From assembly GCA_963844885.1 (NCBI GenBank), contig CAWJQA010000009.1, positions 124,001 to 188,000 of the forward strand: 64,000 bases of DNA, in the 5' to 3' direction. A program made the position numbers and the translations under genes. This DNA comes from DATMER01 sp963844885 (GTDB taxonomy: Bacteria; Acidobacteriota; Thermoanaerobaculia; Multivoradales; UBA5704). Numbering within the stretch: position 1 is the stretch's first letter; each line of letters opens with the position of its first letter. Shown here piece after piece: positions 56,669 through 64,000 of the stretch. The notes below the pieces were generated by a model, which was given only the letters and a program-made list of their open reading frames with translations, was not told the origin of the DNA and made no database searches.

Positions 56669-56858
56669 GCCAAAATCTCACGGAATGGCTCAAAATCTCA
56701 GACCCCGGGCTCATCCCCTGAGATTTTGCCTCAAAATCTCAGACCCCGGGCCCTTCCCCTGAGATTTTGGCTCAAAATCTCAGACCCCGGGCTCTTCCCC
56801 TGAGATTTCGGCTCAAAATCTCAGACCCCGGGCTCTTCCCCTGAGATTTTGGCTTGCG
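56664..56858. repeat. Inverted-repeat-bounded array of 41-bp palindromic units, copy 2
   Basis: This element is oriented opposite to the one at 8788. Its ends are 56664-56688 and the complement of the bases up to 56858, both beginning CGCAAGCCAAAATCTCA. Units starting CTCAAAATCTCAGACCCC begin at 56689, 56730, 56771 and 56812, exactly 41 bp apart. It touches the first codons of the TolB/peptidase gene, where an extra CTCAAAATCTCAG at 56650-56662 also occurs. It fills the gap between that gene and the CDGSH gene. Confidence 0.9.
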
Positions 56859-56876
56859 GGCGGTCCGGAGACCGGC

Positions 56877-57098
56877 TCAGGAGGCCTTCGGCGGCAGATC
56901 GCGGGCCTGCGGGTCGTCCTCGAACCCGTGATGCTTGTGACTGCCGTCACAGAAAGGCTTGTTCGCCGACATCCCGCAGCGGCACAGGGAGACCACCGTC
57001 CGGCCTCCCAGCCCGTAGGCGTTGCCGGCCGGGTCCTGGAGCTGGATGCCGTCCCCCTCCACGCGCAGGGGTCCGTTCTTCATCACGGTCACCTTCAT
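56877..57098 (-). CDS. CDGSH iron-sulfur domain protein
   Basis: A 73-residue protein with one CDGSH motif, CRCGMSANKPFCDGSH, giving three cysteines and one histidine that hold a 2Fe-2S cluster. Residues before it (MKVTVMKNGPLRVEGDGIQL) are a short beta region. It is probably soluble and involved in redox or cluster handling; the partner is unknown. ATG at 57098 has AGGAGGACG just upstream. Confidence 0.9.
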   Translation of the reverse strand: MKVTVMKNGPLRVEGDGIQLQDPAGNAYGLGGRTVVSLCRCGMSANKPFCDGSHKHHGFEDDPQARDLPPKAS

Positions 57099-57216
57099 GA
57101 CGTCCTCCTCCCAATCCTGGAGCCAGAGCATCCGGCTCCCGTCCAAGAGTTTCTCAGGATGCTCCGGCCGTCAACCCCGGCCCGATCGTCTGCCCATGCG
57201 CTCCTCCTTGGTGCGC

Positions 57217-57222
57217 TATCCT
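57217..57222 (+). promoter_or_regulatory. Minus-10-like TATCCT before the LPG-synthase-like gene
   Basis: TATCCT ends 10 nt before the ATG at 57233, without a ribosome binding site. It is a weaker fit to the leaderless pattern. Confidence 0.3.
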
Positions 57223-57232
57223 AAGCGGCCTC

Positions 57233-58288
57233 ATGCAACCCGGCGAGCCTTCCGAAGCCTCCTTCCTCAGGACGTGGGGTATCCGCCTGCTCAAGGCGGG
57301 TCTCACGGTGCTGGCGCTGTGGCTGACCTGGCGGCTGCTCCAGGACATCGAGTGGTCGCTCCTGGAGGAGCGGCTGGAGGAAGCGAACTGGTACTTCCTC
57401 ATCCCGGGATTGCTGTTCATGACCGGGCGCTACGTGCTGTGGGAAGCCCGGCTGCGGCGGGCGTCTTTTCTGGCGGTCCAGCGCGTCCCGCGGGGCGGGC
57501 TGGTGTTCTGGGTGCTGCTGGCTTCGGCGGCGCTCAACCTGATCACGCCGTCGGCGCGGTTGATCGGCGGGCTGGTGCGGGCGCGCTACTTCGCCCGCAA
57601 CCTGGCTCTGCCGTTCGGCCAGGTCTACGGGGTGGTGCTCTACGACCAGGTGGCGCACCACGTGGTGATGAGCACCTGTACCTGGATCGCGGTGATCGTG
57701 GCGGCGCCGCTCTTCGGCCAGGCCTGGTTCGGGGTGCTGGCCGCGGTGGCGCTGGTCGCGGTGATCGCCGGCCTGCTGCTCTGGAGCCGGCGGAGCCGGA
57801 CGTTCGAGGAGAACCCGCTGGTGCTCTTCCTGGCGCGGCGGGCCGCGAAGGCGGAGGGCCGGACGCAGCGCCTCTACGCCCACGGCCACGAGGCGGTCGG
57901 AGTCTTCGTCCGTCTGCTCGGCTACAGGCGGCTCCACGGCCAGGCCGCCCTGCTGGGAGCGGGCTTCTTCGCCACGAACATCCTCGCCCAGTGGTGCGTC
58001 TTCCGTTCCCTGGGGATGGACGTGAACCCCGTGGTGATCCTGGCCGGAGTCGCCCTGGGCAACGCGGCGGGGATGCTGACGGGGACCCCCGGCGGCGTGG
58101 GCACCACCGAGGCGGCCATGGTCGCCTCCTTCGCCGCCATGGGGATGGACCGCGTGGACGCGGCGGCGGGAACGCTTCTGTACCGGGGCCTCCACTACCT
58201 GAGCATCCTCGGTCTGGGCCTGCCGGCGCTCCTGGCGCTGGAGCTGCGGAGCGGGGCCGAGCCGGCGGACGCGGCACCGCCGGCTTGA
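57233..58288 (+). CDS. LPG-synthase-like transmembrane protein (UPF0104 family)
   Basis: A 351-residue protein with about eight membrane helices. It matches the transmembrane part of lysylphosphatidylglycerol synthase/MprF (UPF0104): LLQDIEWSLLEERLEEANWY, then LITPSARLIGGLVRARYFAR and later LAGVALGNAAGMLTGTPGGVGTTEAAM. That last segment is the conserved signature. The soluble aminoacyl-transferase domain is absent, so a flippase or other lipid-linked role is more likely than synthesis. It converges on the sialidase-like gene, 16 nt away. Confidence 0.9.
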   Translation: MQPGEPSEASFLRTWGIRLLKAGLTVLALWLTWRLLQDIEWSLLEERLEEANWYFLIPGLLFMTGRYVLWEARLRRASFLAVQRVPRGGLVFWVLLASAALNLITPSARLIGGLVRARYFARNLALPFGQVYGVVLYDQVAHHVVMSTCTWIAVIVAAPLFGQAWFGVLAAVALVAVIAGLLLWSRRSRTFEENPLVLFLARRAAKAEGRTQRLYAHGHEAVGVFVRLLGYRRLHGQAALLGAGFFATNILAQWCVFRSLGMDVNPVVILAGVALGNAAGMLTGTPGGVGTTEAAMVASFAAMGMDRVDAAAGTLLYRGLHYLSILGLGLPALLALELRSGAEPADAAPPA

Positions 58289-58304
58289 CGGCGAGTTTCG
58301 TCCG

Positions 58305-61300
58305 CTACTGGAAGTACCCGCTCACGTCCACGATCAGGTGGACCGTTCCCACCGAGTTGTTCTTCACCGCGATCCCGCCGCTGGCATCCGTGGCGAGCTG
58401 GATGATGGCGTTGTTCGCCAGGGTCGCGCCCGCCGCGAAGTTGATCGTGCTGGACAACGGTGCGGCCTGGTTCGCCGGGTACAGGTTCAGATTGCCCACG
58501 GTGGCCGGCGAGATGACGATGATGGTGAGCGCCAACGCCTTCGCGGTGGACGGTATGCCGCAGGTGCCGCCGGTCATCACGAAGGTACGGGTCGACGACC
58601 CCGCCAGGATCGGTCCGCCGAGCGGCCCGTCCGCGTTACGCGTATCCACCAGGCGGCAGGGCGAGACGGTGTAGAAGTCCAGTCCGGCGTCGACCGTCCC
58701 CGAGGTACAGGTTCCAGCCGTTCCCACGTTGCCGAGCGTCACGGAATCGACGTACCAGCCCCAGTCGGTCTGAGCGATAGATTCGTCATCCCCTTCGTGC
58801 CAGCGCAGGCGGGCACCGGCCGCGCCGGTGAACGAGCCGAGGTTGGCCGTGACCTGCGTCATGGCCCCGATGGTGCCGTTGCACCAGGCGTGCTTGCCGC
58901 CGAGCGGATTTCCGAAGCTGGCGCTCACCGTCCCGGTGAAGCCGCCGGCGGTGAAGGCGGCGTCGGGCACGACCGTCCAGTTGGCGCCTCCATCCGTGGA
59001 GATCTCCAGCGTGCCGGCGTCGAAGCACGAAGTGGTGCTCTCGAAGGCGTAGGTGTGCCAGAAGGACAGCGTCGAGCCGGCCAGCGGAACGAACTGCGGA
59101 GAGACCAGGACCCGCTCGGAGGTGGCGGGCAGGCTGTCGGAGAACCAGGAGTGGGTGGGAGTCTGCGACTGGGCCGTCGAGAGCGCCCAGTCCGAGGCGC
59201 CCGCGAGCGCCGCGTGCGTCCAGCCGGGGTTGTCGAAGCCGCCGGCACCCTCGAAGGTCTCGGTGAGGGTGGAGGTGGAGACCGGACCGGTCGGCGTGGA
59301 GCTCCGGCGGACCGTGTTGCCGTCGGCGACCGCATTCGAGGTGTCGACCGCGCGCACGACGTAATAGTAGGTGGTGCCGCTCGTCAGAGCCGCCGAGCTG
59401 TCGCCGTAGCTCGTGCCGGCCACGCCGGTGGCGATCTGGTTGGCGGGGCCGGGCGTGAAGCTGGACGAGGTCGAGCGGTACACGGTGTAGGTGACCGGCC
59501 CGGCGCAGCCGGGGGTGGCGGCCGCCCACGACAGCGCAAGCCCGCAGGTGGCGGCGGCGTTGTTCGTGACGGTCGCGAGGCCCGCGAACGACGGCGGCAG
59601 CGTGCAGGTGCCGGTCGCCGTGGCCTGGACGCAGGCCGACGCGGCGGACTCGCAGTTGCCGGTCGCGTCGAGGCCGTGTACCCGGTAGGCGTAGGTGGAG
59701 CCCCCCGAGACCGAGTTGTCGTTGTAGGGCGAGCCCGCGACGGAGCTCGCGATGCGGGCGAACGTGCCGGGCGAAGCGCACGTTCCGGGCGCGCGGTAGA
59801 CGTTGAACGCCGTCGCGGCGGGAGCGCCGTTGGCCCAGGTCACCTGGATCTGGTTCGGGGCCGTGGCCGTCGCCGTGCCGATGGCGGGAGCGCCGGGTGC
59901 CGTGCAGGCGGTGTCCGTCACCTTCGCCGTCCAGATCTCCTCGAAGCTGTTGCTCCGGCGGTCGGTCCAGGAGGGGAAGAAGATGCCCGCGTAGCCGGAC
60001 AGGCCGTTGTAGTCGCCGAACTGGTTGCCCGAGTCGGCGCCGGCCGTGGTCTCGTCCGTCTGCGCCGTGGTCACCTTCACCGCCGGGAACCAGGTGGCGC
60101 CGTCGTCGAACGAGGACTGGTACCAGACGTCCACCTTCTTGCGCGTGGCGTCGTTGACGGTGTCGTAATACATGATCGCCAGCGCCCCGGTCGTCTCGTC
60201 GACGGCCATCCAGGGGTTGAACTGGTCGTTGGCGGACGCCTGGTTGTTGAGCATGACCGGCGCCGACCACGTCGTGCCGCCGTTGGTGGACCGCGAGTAC
60301 CAGATGCGGGTCTTGCAGGTGGACGCCGCGTTGGAGCCGGGCTCATTGGCGGACGACGTACAGCCCGTGGCGCCGGTGAGGTCGGTCCACGCGGCATGGA
60401 CGACGTCCTTGGTCGCCGTGCGGTAGGCGCCGGCGGTGACGTAGATGAGGGCCCGGCGGCCGTTGAACGACGGCACGCCGATATCGTAGCTGTCGAAGGT
60501 GGAGGCGATCTGCACGGGCGTGCCATAGGAGACGCCGCCGTTCGTCGACTTGACGACGAAGATCTTGCGGTTCGTCGTGGTGGGCCAGAAGCCGAAGACG
60601 TCGCCGAAGGCGTTGGTCTTGACGTCGGCACCGATGGCCGTGCCGGTGGACTCGGCGCCGCTCACCTGGATCGCCGTCTGCCAGGAGCCGGCGGGGCCTG
60701 TCCGGCGGTTCATGAAGGCCGGGTTGCCGTTGTGCCAGATGACGTAGATGTTGTCCTTGTACGGCGACGCCGCGCTGTGGTCCACCCACATGATCTGCTT
60801 GTCGGCGCTGGTCTGCGCACCGGAGAACGTGGCGTCGAACGTCCAGGTGGCGCCGTTGTCCACCGACTTGTAGGCGCGCATCTTCAGGGCCGTAACGCTG
60901 GCGTTGATGCCGATCGTGGTCGACCAGGCGGTGCCGTCCGAGGTCCAGTCGACGGTCGGGTCGGAGTGGAAGGCGTCGCCGGTCTCGAGGGCGAGGCTCG
61001 TCTGGCTCCAGGTGGCGCCGCCGTCGAGCGAGTAGAACTGCGCCTGCATGCCGCTGCCGGAGATGTTGTTGGACGCGCCGATGATCTTCATCGGGTCCCA
61101 GAAGTTGACGCGGATGTCGGACTCGCTGCGCGGCGCGGTCTGGGCGCCCGAGATCCGCCTCTCGCCGGAAACCGTCGCGGCCCGGTCCGGGTCCGGCCCG
61201 GAGTCCTTCTCCGGCACGCCCGGGATGAGATCCTGGTGGGACACCATCCACTCATGGACCTCCTTGAGGACGAACGGGTAGCCGCCGGTGGGGTCGGCCG

Positions 61301-61583
61301 CGGAGTAGGTCATCTCCGGATGGGCGCGGCGCCAGAGCACGCGCAACCAGAGAGGGACCTTGATCGTGTCCTTGACCTCCTCCGGGTTGAGCAAGGAGAA
61401 GTCCTGGTTGGCGGCGATCAGCGCTTCGAGGGCGCTGTGAGGACGCACGGCGTCGCGGTGGAGTTGCTCGTCGAGCGACGGCCACGCGGGGGCTTCCGCG
61501 GCGAAGGCGCCCGCGGGAAACGCCGAGGAAAACGCCGAGGAAAACGCGATACCGAGCAGGAGAAGCAATGGCCACTTGGACAT
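58305..61583 (-). CDS. Secreted Asp-box (sialidase-like) protein with FN3 repeats and a PCRLVDTR domain
   Basis: A 1092-residue secreted protein. A signal peptide (LLLLLGIAFSSAFSSAFPAG) precedes a propeller with Asp-box repeats (SLDGGATWSQTS, SVDNGATWTFD, STNGGVSYG, STNGGTTWSAP). Two fibronectin-III-like domains follow at about 550-650 and 655-750. A jelly-roll-like region carries WALSTAQSQTPTHSWFSDSL. The C-terminus is SPCRLVDTRNADGPLGGP up to VHLIVDVSGYFQ, a domain I associate with secreted proteins of this type of bacterium. It probably binds or cleaves glycans, but sialidase active-site residues are not shown. AGGAGGAG precedes the ATG. Confidence 0.85.
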   Translation of the reverse strand: MSKWPLLLLLGIAFSSAFSSAFPAGAFAAEAPAWPSLDEQLHRDAVRPHSALEALIAANQDFSLLNPEEVKDTIKVPLWLRVLWRRAHPEMTYSAADPTGGYPFVLKEVHEWMVSHQDLIPGVPEKDSGPDPDRAATVSGERRISGAQTAPRSESDIRVNFWDPMKIIGASNNISGSGMQAQFYSLDGGATWSQTSLALETGDAFHSDPTVDWTSDGTAWSTTIGINASVTALKMRAYKSVDNGATWTFDATFSGAQTSADKQIMWVDHSAASPYKDNIYVIWHNGNPAFMNRRTGPAGSWQTAIQVSGAESTGTAIGADVKTNAFGDVFGFWPTTTNRKIFVVKSTNGGVSYGTPVQIASTFDSYDIGVPSFNGRRALIYVTAGAYRTATKDVVHAAWTDLTGATGCTSSANEPGSNAASTCKTRIWYSRSTNGGTTWSAPVMLNNQASANDQFNPWMAVDETTGALAIMYYDTVNDATRKKVDVWYQSSFDDGATWFPAVKVTTAQTDETTAGADSGNQFGDYNGLSGYAGIFFPSWTDRRSNSFEEIWTAKVTDTACTAPGAPAIGTATATAPNQIQVTWANGAPAATAFNVYRAPGTCASPGTFARIASSVAGSPYNDNSVSGGSTYAYRVHGLDATGNCESAASACVQATATGTCTLPPSFAGLATVTNNAAATCGLALSWAAATPGCAGPVTYTVYRSTSSSFTPGPANQIATGVAGTSYGDSSAALTSGTTYYYVVRAVDTSNAVADGNTVRRSSTPTGPVSTSTLTETFEGAGGFDNPGWTHAALAGASDWALSTAQSQTPTHSWFSDSLPATSERVLVSPQFVPLAGSTLSFWHTYAFESTTSCFDAGTLEISTDGGANWTVVPDAAFTAGGFTGTVSASFGNPLGGKHAWCNGTIGAMTQVTANLGSFTGAAGARLRWHEGDDESIAQTDWGWYVDSVTLGNVGTAGTCTSGTVDAGLDFYTVSPCRLVDTRNADGPLGGPILAGSSTRTFVMTGGTCGIPSTAKALALTIIVISPATVGNLNLYPANQAAPLSSTINFAAGATLANNAIIQLATDASGGIAVKNNSVGTVHLIVDVSGYFQ

Positions 61584-61707
61584 AGAGAGGTCTCCTCCTA
61601 GTTTGGCCGGACACCCTACCACAGAAGGCGGGGCTCTCGGACGACGACGATTTCCGGGGTACAGGTAGGCATTCTCCTTGAAAATTGGGGAAATTGCCCA
61701 CAACCTG

Positions 61708-61736
61708 TTGACAAGTGGTCGGTCGATCAGAAGAAT
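61708..61736 (+). promoter_or_regulatory. Sigma70-type promoter of the XRE gene
   Basis: TTGACA at 61708-61713 and AAGAAT at 61731-61736 are separated by 17 nt. Transcription would start near 61743, about 30 nt before the ribosome binding site at 61771. It is the only consensus -35 noted in this window. Confidence 0.7.
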
Positions 61737-61782
61737 GGACTTCGCGCCTTTTGAGTGGCGTAACCACAGCAAAGGAGGAGCC

Positions 61783-62229
61783 TTGGGCACGACAGATGAC
61801 GATACCGAGAAACTTGGAGACAGGATCGCCCGGCTGCGGCGGGCGAAGGGATGGAACCAGAAGGATTTCGGCAGGCACCTGGGCATGAAGGCCGCCCAGG
61901 TCAGCAAGTGCGAACGCGGCAGCCTCGTACCGCGGGCCGATCTTCTGAGGCGGCTGTCGGAGGTGCTCGGGGTGAGCAGCGACTACCTGCTGACCGGGCG
62001 CTCCTTCGGCGAGCCGCAGCGGGATTTCCGGCTCCGGGAGCGGCTGGAGGCTCTGGAGCAGCTACCAGAGCCCCAGCGCAACAACCTGGTTGAATTCCTG
62101 GATGCCCTGCTCTCCTCTCACCGGCTCCTGCGGCAGCTCGAGCAGGAGCGCGAGCGGAAGAGGGCGGAGATGAAACCGCCGAAGCCGGGCGCAAAGACTC
62201 GCCGCCACCCGCCGCGGATCCGGGACTAG
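61783..62229 (+). CDS. XRE-family transcriptional regulator
   Basis: A 148-residue DNA-binding protein. The helix-turn-helix is residues about 9-70: LGDRIARLRRAKGWNQKDFG, LGMKAAQVSKCERGSLVPRA and LLRRLSEVLGVSSDYLLTGR. The C-terminal helix is charged and ends with a basic tail (PKPGAKTRRHPPRIRD). I chose the TTG at 61783 because AAAGGAGGAG lies at the right spacing and the promoter at 61708 would start transcription downstream of an in-frame ATG at 61735. The regulon is unknown. It is divergent from the sialidase-like gene and converges on the next kinase. Confidence 0.87.
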   Translation: MGTTDDDTEKLGDRIARLRRAKGWNQKDFGRHLGMKAAQVSKCERGSLVPRADLLRRLSEVLGVSSDYLLTGRSFGEPQRDFRLRERLEALEQLPEPQRNNLVEFLDALLSSHRLLRQLEQERERKRAEMKPPKPGAKTRRHPPRIRD

Positions 62230-62264
62230 AGCTGAGAGATGCCGGCCTGGCCGCCGCCCCCTGG

Positions 62265-64000
62265 TCAACGGGAGGCGGCGGCGCGGGCTGTTCCTTCGGG
62301 CTGGCCTCCATCGCGGGGAAAAAACAGCAGCGCCCGCGTTCCACCGCCCGGCCGGTCCTCCAGGCGGATGCGGCCACCGTGCAGAGTCATGATCCGGTGG
62401 GCCAGCGCCAGCCCCAGACCCACCCCGCCCCTGCGGCCGGTCGCGAAGGGGTGGAAGAGCCGCTCCCGCATCTCCGCGGACAGGCCGGGCCCCCGGTCCT
62501 CCACGGCCAGCTCCACTCCGTCATCCACCAGGTCGATCGACAGATCCACCGGCTCGGCTCGTACCGACGCTTGTAGGGAATTATGGAGGAGGTTGCGCAC
62601 GGCCCTCTCCAGGAGCTGGGAGTCGCCGCGCAGGCGAACCCCCTCCGCGGCCGGCGCGACGCGGACCCGCACCGGCGGGCCACCGGCGAGAGCGGGATCG
62701 GCCGCCGCCCGCCGCGCCAGCTCGGCCAGATCGACCTCCTCCAGGCGCGCGGTGCCGGGGCGGGCGAAGGAGAGGAAGTCCTGGAGCACCCGCTCCAGGT
62801 GGTCGGCCTCGCGCCGGATCTCGGCCAGGTAGTCGGCGATCGACTCCTCGTCGGGCCGGCGCTCGATCAAGGTGAGGTAGCCGCGCAGGGTGGCCAGGCT
62901 GTTGCGCAGCTCGTGCGCCACGCCGCCGGCCATCTCTCCGAGGCGGGCCAGGCTGTCGGCGATCCGGCTCTCCTCGGCCCGGCGCCGCACCTCCGTGAGG
63001 TCGGCGAACAGGACCAGCCAGCCGCGGACGCCGCCGTCGTCGCGACGCAAGGGGTGGACGGTGAGACCGACGGTGCGCGCTTCGCCGCCGGCCCGGATGG
63101 CGCACTCTTCCCTCCGCGGCGCGGTCTGCTCGGCCACGGCCGAGGCCAGGAGGTCGCGCAGCTCGGGCTGCCCTGCCAGGGCGTCGGCGAGAGGGGTCCC
63201 GGAGGGCGGCGGCTCGATTCCGAGCAGCCCGGCGGCCACCGGGTTGAGGGCGAGGACACGGCCGGCCCGGTCCAGCAGGAGGAGACCGCTCTGGAGGCTG
63301 GAGGACAGCGTCCGCTCCAGGGCGGCGATGTCGTCTTCGGCGCGGCGCGAATCACCGGTAAGGGAAACCATGGCGCGCTCGAACGTCGAGACCAGGAACT
63401 CGACCTCCCCCTCTCCCGCCTCCTGCTCGGCCCCCATCTGCCGGGCGCGCTCCAGAAGAGTCTCCCAGGGTGTCATCAGGTGCCGGAGAAAGGAGAAGAC
63501 CAGCAGGAGCAGCGCCGCGTTGAGGCCCAGGACGACCACCGACAGCACGGTCAAGGCGCGCCGCTGGCCTGCCAGGACCCCGGCCGGCAGCTCGACGCGC
63601 ACCCATCGCCGCGGCTCCAGGGGGGCGAAGCCGGCGACGCCGTCCGGCAGGGCGTCGCCGGGACCGGCGCCCACGGGCTTCCGCAGGTCCAGGCCGTCCG
63701 GCGCCCGGAGCCCGCCGTCCGGAAGGTCTCCCGAGGCCACCAAGGCGTTCCCCTCCTCGTCCATCACGGCCACGCTGCGCGCCTGCGGTGCGAGAGCCTG
63801 GAGCTCCGCCGCCGTGGCGACCCCGAAGCGGCCCTGGTCCCGAAGCCTTCCGGCCACGCCGGCCGCCAGCCGGGCGGCCTCCTCCTGGCGCTCCTCCACC
63901 AGGAGGCCCAGGGCGCTGCGGTACGAGAACAGGGTGAAGGTGGAGAGGACGACCAGCAACAACAGCGCCACCGGCAGGAGGATCAGCACCTCGCGGCGCA
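62265..64000 (-). CDS. Membrane sensor histidine kinase, start beyond the window edge
   Basis: The frame is open to the right edge. A GTG at 63989 is available, but RRE codons precede it and the start codon probably straddles base 64001. Visible parts are a first membrane helix (LPVALLLLVVLSTFTLF), a periplasmic domain, a second helix (TVLSVVVLGLNAALLLLVFS), a PAS domain (SGLLLLDRAGRVLALNPVAA), the H-box GGVAHELRNSLATLRGYL, the N-box NLLHNSLQA, DRGPGLS, and GGVGLGLALAHRIM. It is a NtrB/AtoS-type kinase that would pair with an enhancer-binding response regulator, probably encoded beyond the right edge. The gene ends 35 nt from the convergent XRE gene. Confidence 0.9.
   Translation of the reverse strand, partial: RREVLILLPVALLLLVVLSTFTLFSYRSALGLLVEERQEEAARLAAGVAGRLRDQGRFGVATAAELQALAPQARSVAVMDEEGNALVASGDLPDGGLRAPDGLDLRKPVGAGPGDALPDGVAGFAPLEPRRWVRVELPAGVLAGQRRALTVLSVVVLGLNAALLLLVFSFLRHLMTPWETLLERARQMGAEQEAGEGEVEFLVSTFERAMVSLTGDSRRAEDDIAALERTLSSSLQSGLLLLDRAGRVLALNPVAAGLLGIEPPPSGTPLADALAGQPELRDLLASAVAEQTAPRREECAIRAGGEARTVGLTVHPLRRDDGGVRGWLVLFADLTEVRRRAEESRIADSLARLGEMAGGVAHELRNSLATLRGYLTLIERRPDEESIADYLAEIRREADHLERVLQDFLSFARPGTARLEEVDLAELARRAAADPALAGGPPVRVRVAPAAEGVRLRGDSQLLERAVRNLLHNSLQASVRAEPVDLSIDLVDDGVELAVEDRGPGLSAEMRERLFHPFATGRRGGVGLGLALAHRIMTLHGGRIRLEDRPGGGTRALLFFPRDGGQPEGTARAAASR

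Noticed and set aside
61678..61782. Longer N-terminus for the XRE regulator starting at 61678 or 61735
   Set aside because: The consensus promoter at 61708-61736 would start transcription after both, and AAAGGAGGAG fits the TTG at 61783.

Overview
The window is a GC-rich bacterial chromosome segment of about 64 kb. It has no rRNA or tRNA genes that I can see. Gene content suggests a soil- or sediment-type didermal heterotroph, most plausibly an Acidobacteriota lineage such as Thermoanaerobaculia. The pointers are a secreted tricorn-like protease, a large secreted Asp-box protein ending in a PCRLVDTR...DVSGYF domain, PAS/GGDEF/EAL signalling, and TolB-propeller and outer-membrane-like proteins. 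This assignment is inference from style, not from a marker gene.

Layout. 0-6.7 kb: two envelope GT-C-type membrane proteins, a CBM9-like protein, a TPM protein with a Tim44-like protein, an H-NS-like protein and adenosine deaminase. 6.7-9.1 kb: a two-gene ATPase plus TOPRIM-like module and a repeat element with terminal inverted repeats. 9.1-21 kb: a phytanoyl-CoA-type dioxygenase, a RelE/Phd toxin-antitoxin pair, a methyltransferase, a lone AmmeMemoRadiSam enzyme, the tricorn-like protease, a large Rossmann protein, an M20 hydrolase and ATP-dependent PEP carboxykinase. 21-24.4 kb: a MacA/MacB-type efflux operon with a frameshifted permease. 24.4-29 kb: an island of lower GC with a Fic protein and an IetA/IetS-like AAA ATPase plus subtilase pair. 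29-36.6 kb: secreted and hypothetical proteins, a PhzF protein, a 1.1-kilo-residue PcfJ-like protein and a 42-bp palindromic tandem array. 37-38.8 kb: a VapBC-type module lying inside the remains of a paralogue of the next gene. 38.8-43.5 kb: a lower-GC cluster of C5-methyltransferase, Hsp90/MutL-like GHKL ATPase, an unrecognised Rossmann-like protein and convergent Vsr. 43.5-64 kb: mostly housekeeping and signalling genes (NAT, HIT, two histidine kinases, class IV aminotransferase, CaiB/BaiF, GGDEF/EAL, ThiI with rhodanese, CDGSH, LPG-synthase-like protein), a heavily frameshifted TolB/peptidase gene and a second copy of the inverted-repeat element.

The window holds at least six candidate defence or conflict modules in about 37 kb: ATPase/TOPRIM-like, RelE/Phd, Fic, IetAS-like, VapBC-like, and the Dcm/GHKL/Vsr cluster. 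The best candidates for something not yet described are the four-gene Dcm-GHKL-unknown-Vsr cluster, the 41-bp-unit element with terminal inverted repeats (two copies in opposite orientation), and the ATPase/TOPRIM-like pair.

Two cautions apply. First, at least 14 single-base frameshifts break otherwise intact genes (macB-like, ietA, ietS, CaiB and the TolB/peptidase gene). Several lie in short homopolymers and leave catalytic motifs intact in a neighbouring frame, so sequence errors are at least as likely as real decay. Second, seven genes carry a TANNNT box only 6-8 nt before the start codon and lack a Shine-Dalgarno sequence, which suggests leaderless transcripts are common here. Start choices use that pattern where no ribosome binding site exists.
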